A stretch of DNA of 64,000 nucleotides from Bacteroidota bacterium (GTDB lineage: Bacteria > Bacteroidota > Bacteroidia > B-17B0 > Aurantibacillaceae), in the NCBI GenBank assembly GCA_021156365.1, contig JAJNDK010000006.1, forward strand, positions 124,001 through 188,000, given 5' to 3'. Below are positions 60,549 through 64,000 of the stretch, piece by piece; position 1 is the first letter of the stretch; every line of letters starts with the position of its first letter. The notes under the pieces are model-generated. The model did not search any database. It was not told the origin of the DNA and was given only the letters and a program-made list of their open reading frames with translations. The position numbers and the translations under genes were made by a program.

Positions 60549-61827
60549 TACGCGGTGCGACATACTTTTGATCACTAATTCATTTCCTTATGGAACAGGG
60601 GAGTCGTTCATAGAGTTGGAAATACCCCGTTTGCTTGCCAATTTCGATACGGTTTACATCCTGCCGTTCAAAATGCGAAAAGGAACCGGAGAGCTGGCTA
60701 AAAGAGATATTGATCCGCGTGTACAGATCGTGCTCCCTTCTCAAAGTGTAATTGATAAATCGATACCGTCATTAAATTACCTGTTTCCCACCTTACTGCT
60801 TTTTTGCCGTGTGTTTTTTATGGAATGTTCCGACCGGAGGTCCTTTAAAAAAGTAATGAAGCCACGAAATTTACTGCTTACGTTTATCCGGACCTACCGC
60901 GGAGTTCTGTATAAGAAGGAATATGCAGCTATTGTGAATAGGCTCCCGCTGAAAAATCACATCGTTTATTCCTATTGGACCGATGCCTGGCTGACCGGTA
61001 TTTTGGACTATCACCGCAGGAAGGACAAGAACAGGTTAGTAGTATCGAGGGCGCATCGGGGCGATCTGTATGATGAAGCCAGCATGCAGAAATACCAGAC
61101 CGCCCGGAAATTTATATTCAGGTATATTGATTACGTATTCCCGATCTCCACTTCCGGATATACGTATCTCACCGAAAGATATGAGGAACTAAAAAATAAA
61201 TGCAAGGTACATTACCTCGGCATAAAACTGTATGAGGCACACCTGAATAACGAACCCCCTGCTGTAAGCGCTCAGTTTGTAACAGCTTCCTGCTCGTTTG
61301 TTACGAAAGTCAAACGGGTTGATCTGATCATAAAAGCGCTTGCCCGTGTTGACCGGAAAATAAGAATAACGCATCATCATTTTGGTGACGGGCCTTTGAT
61401 GGAGGAGCTGAAATCTTTGACAGGATCTTTGCCTGAGAATATTAATTTTGTGTGGCACGGATACAAAAGCCAAAATGAATTATATGATTTTTATGCCAAC
61501 AATCCGATAGACCTGTTTATGAATGTGAGCGAAAGTGAAGGATTACCGGTTTCCATTATGGAAGCGATGAGCTTTGGGATCCCCGTTATCGCTACGGATG
61601 TGGGAGGTACGTCGGATGCAGTGGATGCATCGGTAGGGTATCTGATCCCAATGATGCCTGACCTTGCTGAAATCACTGGGCTACTGGAAAAACATATCGT
61701 ATTAGATACGGCTGCAAAACAACAGTACAGAAGATCGGCGAAAGAGAAGGCCTTTGAGAAATTTAACAGTGAAGTCAATTATGACAGGTTTCATGAAGAC
61801 TTATATAATTTGAGCTCATGGGAATAG
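60538..61827 (+). CDS. Glycosyltransferase family 4 (GT-B)
   Basis: This 429-residue retaining glycosyltransferase has the GT-B fold. The N-terminal half has the short acceptor domain start CDILLITNSFPYGTGESFIELEIPRL (GTGESF) seen in colanic-acid-type enzymes. The donor half has VTKVKRVDLIIKALA, ITHHHFGDGPLMEELK, VWHGYKSQNELYDFY and the E-x7-E motif SESEGLPVSIMEAMSFGIPVIATDVGGTSDAV. It overlaps the GT2 gene by 11 bp and the flippase gene by 10 bp. The likely role is to add a sugar to a lipid-linked oligosaccharide. Confidence 0.95.
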   Translation: MESNTRCDILLITNSFPYGTGESFIELEIPRLLANFDTVYILPFKMRKGTGELAKRDIDPRVQIVLPSQSVIDKSIPSLNYLFPTLLLFCRVFFMECSDRRSFKKVMKPRNLLLTFIRTYRGVLYKKEYAAIVNRLPLKNHIVYSYWTDAWLTGILDYHRRKDKNRLVVSRAHRGDLYDEASMQKYQTARKFIFRYIDYVFPISTSGYTYLTERYEELKNKCKVHYLGIKLYEAHLNNEPPAVSAQFVTASCSFVTKVKRVDLIIKALARVDRKIRITHHHFGDGPLMEELKSLTGSLPENINFVWHGYKSQNELYDFYANNPIDLFMNVSESEGLPVSIMEAMSFGIPVIATDVGGTSDAVDASVGYLIPMMPDLAEITGLLEKHIVLDTAAKQQYRRSAKEKAFEKFNSEVNYDRFHEDLYNLSSWE

Positions 61828-63320
61828 TACAAAAAAATGCACTTAGAACCACGATCATTTCCTATGCGGGAATGACCATTGGTTTTTTGAATAAAATTTA
61901 CCTGTCGTTTGTGTTTTTAACCACCGAACAGATAGGATTGCTTAACCTGATCTTCAGCGTTTCCATCCTGTTGTCCAATATTTCGGCCTTCGGAACCTCC
62001 AATTCTATTGTGAAATTTTTCTCGTATTTCAGAAACCAGGAAAGGAATCACTCCGGCTTTCTGGCATTTATTTGTATAATAGCAGGTATCGGTTTTCTGG
62101 TCATAACCGCGTTGCTGTTTATTTTTAAGCCTTTTGTAGTAGGTCATTACATCGAGAAATCTCCGCTCTTCGTGGATTATTATTACTGGCTGATCCCGAT
62201 GTGTGCAGCCAATCTGATGTTCCTGGCCCTGGATAGTCTGTTGAAATCCATGTACAAAAATGTGATCACTACCTTTTCGTATGAGATCGTTTTACGCTTA
62301 TTGTTCACCGGTTTGATCCTGGTGTATGGAGCCGGGATCATTTCGTTTGGTTTATTCATGGCGCTCAATGTGCTTACCTATTTTATTCCGAACCTGATCC
62401 TTTTTGTATACCTCGTCAAAACCGGGGTGGTGCAGCGGGTGGTTCCGAAGATCCGGATCCAGAAGAGGTTCAAGAAGATAATCCTGAACTTTAGTTTTTT
62501 CAGCTCTTTGAATACAGTAGGCGGCATTTTTGTAGCGAGCATCGATAGCCTGATGATCTCGAAGTACCTGAGCCTCCAGCTAACGGGTATTTATACAACG
62601 CTGATCTTTAGCATGGGAGCGCTTCAGATCCCTTACCGCTCCATCGTTCGGATTGCGGTGCCGCTTGTGGTTAAGTTCTGGAAGAATAAGGATATGGTGG
62701 AAATGGAGAGCTTGTATAAAAAAATAAGCACCGTTAATTTAGTGATCGGTATTTATATCTACGCGACCGCTTTTTTATGCAGGGAAGAGCTATTGACTTT
62801 TTTTCCAAAGGAAGTCAGACTGGGCATTGATATTATCGGGATCTTAGGCCTTGGATATTTGTTCGATATGTATTTCGGGCTGAATGGGATCATATTCATT
62901 ACTTCGAAGAAATACAGGTTTGACAGTGTGTTTACCCTGCTGATGATCCTCCTCGTATTTATCCTGAATATTATTCTGATTCCTTTGTATGGCATTGTGG
63001 GTTCGGCAATCGCGACGCTGGCTGCCATTCTCAGCTATAACCTTGCGAGGATGATCTATGTATGGATTGCTTATAAAATACATCCTTTCGAAAAAAAGCA
63101 GCTAAGTATAGCCCTGATAGGTGCTGTTGTCGTCCTTGGCATTCAGTATTTATTTCCATCGGATCTTAACAGGTGGACTCTGCTTGTCGCCAAACCTTTT
63201 GTAATGGGGGTATTGTTCCTGCTGCCGGTATATATATTAAGGCTTTCGAGCGATTTTTCAGATTATATCGACGCTGTTTTTCTGAAGATCTTTAAATTGC
63301 TCGGGCTTAAGAAAAGTTGA
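61818..63320 (+). CDS. Oligosaccharide flippase (Wzx-type, MOP superfamily)
   Basis: This 500-residue membrane protein has about 12-14 transmembrane segments, for example TEQIGLLNLIFSVSILLSN, GFLAFICIIAGIGFLVITALLFIF and ALIGAVVVLGIQYLF. The N-terminus IVQKNALRTTIISYAGMTIGFLNKIYLSFV (core NALRTTIISYAGM) is typical of Wzx/RfbX flippases, which turn undecaprenyl-linked repeat units to the outer leaflet. It is last in the operon with the two glycosyltransferases, so the glycan made by them is probably exported by this protein. No polymerase or ligase gene is seen here; these may lie elsewhere. Confidence 0.93.
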   Translation: MGIVQKNALRTTIISYAGMTIGFLNKIYLSFVFLTTEQIGLLNLIFSVSILLSNISAFGTSNSIVKFFSYFRNQERNHSGFLAFICIIAGIGFLVITALLFIFKPFVVGHYIEKSPLFVDYYYWLIPMCAANLMFLALDSLLKSMYKNVITTFSYEIVLRLLFTGLILVYGAGIISFGLFMALNVLTYFIPNLILFVYLVKTGVVQRVVPKIRIQKRFKKIILNFSFFSSLNTVGGIFVASIDSLMISKYLSLQLTGIYTTLIFSMGALQIPYRSIVRIAVPLVVKFWKNKDMVEMESLYKKISTVNLVIGIYIYATAFLCREELLTFFPKEVRLGIDIIGILGLGYLFDMYFGLNGIIFITSKKYRFDSVFTLLMILLVFILNIILIPLYGIVGSAIATLAAILSYNLARMIYVWIAYKIHPFEKKQLSIALIGAVVVLGIQYLFPSDLNRWTLLVAKPFVMGVLFLLPVYILRLSSDFSDYIDAVFLKIFKLLGLKKS

Positions 63321-63345
63321 TAGAAGACAAATAGGCCGCCAAAAC

Positions 63346-63376
63346 TTGCTTATCCTCGCTTCTTTGTCTAATTTTG
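63346..63376 (+). promoter_or_regulatory. Promoter of fumarylacetoacetase gene
   Basis: TTG (63346-63348), a 20-bp spacer and TAATTTTG (63369-63376) fit the Bacteroidota consensus. The box ends 24 nt before the ATG at 63401. Confidence 0.72.
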
Positions 63377-63400
63377 GGCTTCTCAATTTCAATAAACAAT

Positions 63401-64000
63401 ATGGCAACAAGATCTTCCTGGATACAATACGCAGCTGATTGCGACTTCAGTATTTATAATATTCCGTTTGGAGTGTATGCGGATGCGGACACAAGGCATC
63501 ATGCCTGTAGTGCGATCGGTGACCAGGTCATTGATCTCTATGAGTTGTGCCACCATGGATATTTCGGAATCCTGAACCTGGATAGCTCACTTTTTAAACA
63601 CGAGTTCCTCAACGAATTTATTGCATTGGGTAAAGAAGTTACCAATCCGGTACGGAACAGGATCATCGAGCTGTTCTCCGCAGGAAATACAGAGCTACAG
63701 AACAATCCCGTGCATTGCAAAACGATCCTGAAAAAACAGGCAGATGTCCGGATGCTGTTGCCTGTTCATATAGGCGATTATACCGATTTTTATTCGAGCA
63801 TCGATCATGCAACCAATGTGGGGACCATGTTCAGGGATCCGGCCAATGCACTGTTGCCCAATTGGAAACATTTGCCGGTAGGATACCATGGAAGAGCTTC
63901 TTCTATCTGTGTTTCCGGGCATTCCTTTCATCGTCCGAAAGGACAGCAAAAACCACCTGATGCCGAGCTGCCGGTATTTGGTCCCTGCAAGCTACTGGAC
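63401..64000 (+). CDS. fahA: Fumarylacetoacetase, N-terminal part
   Basis: This enzyme hydrolyses fumarylacetoacetate to fumarate and acetoacetate, the last step of tyrosine and phenylalanine degradation. Only the first 200 codons are in the window; the frame runs to the right edge. ATG 63401 gives MATRSSWIQYAADCDFSIYNIPFGVY, the normal start. Visible are HIGDYTDFYSSIDHATNVGTMFR (catalytic His in DHATNVG and metal-binding Asp in DYTDFY), LPNWKHLPVGYHGRASSI and HRPKGQ, which match the family strongly. The C-terminal metal and substrate residues lie outside. It is on its own promoter. Confidence 0.95.
   Translation, partial: MATRSSWIQYAADCDFSIYNIPFGVYADADTRHHACSAIGDQVIDLYELCHHGYFGILNLDSSLFKHEFLNEFIALGKEVTNPVRNRIIELFSAGNTELQNNPVHCKTILKKQADVRMLLPVHIGDYTDFYSSIDHATNVGTMFRDPANALLPNWKHLPVGYHGRASSICVSGHSFHRPKGQQKPPDAELPVFGPCKLLD

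Overview
The window is chromosomal DNA of a free-living Bacteroidota (about 43-45% GC by eye). The evidence is type IX secretion (T9SS) cargo with both known kinds of C-terminal sorting domain, a PorP/SprF-family protein, BshC (bacillithiol synthesis), a long NusB, and many promoters of the Bacteroidota form TTG-N17-20-TAnnTTTG. A position near Chitinophagales or Sphingobacteriales is a guess. I see no rRNA, tRNA, CRISPR array, transposase or phage gene. Coding density is high, and most genes are housekeeping genes between large surface-protein genes.

Layout. 1-3.1 kb: the end of sucC, two unknown exported proteins, folC. 3.1-10.8 kb (minus strand): a tight T9SS operon of two type-B cargo proteins (one about 1680 residues with PKD repeats) followed by PorP/SprF. 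10.9-13.6 kb: pdhA and pdhC. 14-17 kb: an exported TPR-CHAT putative protease. 17-22 kb: an amino-acid dehydrogenase, nusB, rlmH, an RluA-type pseudouridine synthase and a radical SAM protein. 22.2-27.8 kb: a divergent locus of porin, Rieske lipoprotein and di-haem DHOR lipoprotein against a DtxR/MntR-like regulator, with a palindrome over the regulator's promoter, then a 'SpecificRecomb' membrane protein. 27.9-33.4 kb: nnr, a kinase-less PASTA protein, a T9SS type-A cargo and an RluD-type synthase. 33.6-37.8 kb: trmH-like, ureohydrolase, pdxH | yqgE, hemW. 37.9-41.6 kb: a 1241-residue repeat-rich type-B cargo. 41.7-48.7 kb (minus strand): RsmB-like, an unknown membrane protein, a 119-residue protein that is only signal peptide plus type-B sorting domain, phaB, YbbR, an aldose epimerase and an ftcD/cyclodeaminase fusion. 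49.1-53.3 kb: a STAS-like protein overlapping a sensorless histidine kinase, bshC, NUDIX, pyrE. 53.4-57.6 kb: a 1425-residue type-B cargo. 57.8-63.3 kb: a glycan block (FkbM, methyltransferase, GT2, GT4, flippase). 63.4 kb to the edge: the start of fumarylacetoacetase.

Main points for follow-up: (1) the DtxR/DHOR/Rieske/porin unit looks like a metal-controlled envelope redox and transport module; (2) three genes (rluA-like, pyrE, the 1425-residue cargo) begin exactly 4 nt after the -10-like box, which predicts leaderless mRNAs; (3) a sorting domain exists with no cargo; (4) an exported TPR-CHAT protein has an apparently intact His/Cys dyad; (5) several families of short inverted repeats sit only between genes. 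Functions rest on motif recognition without database searches.
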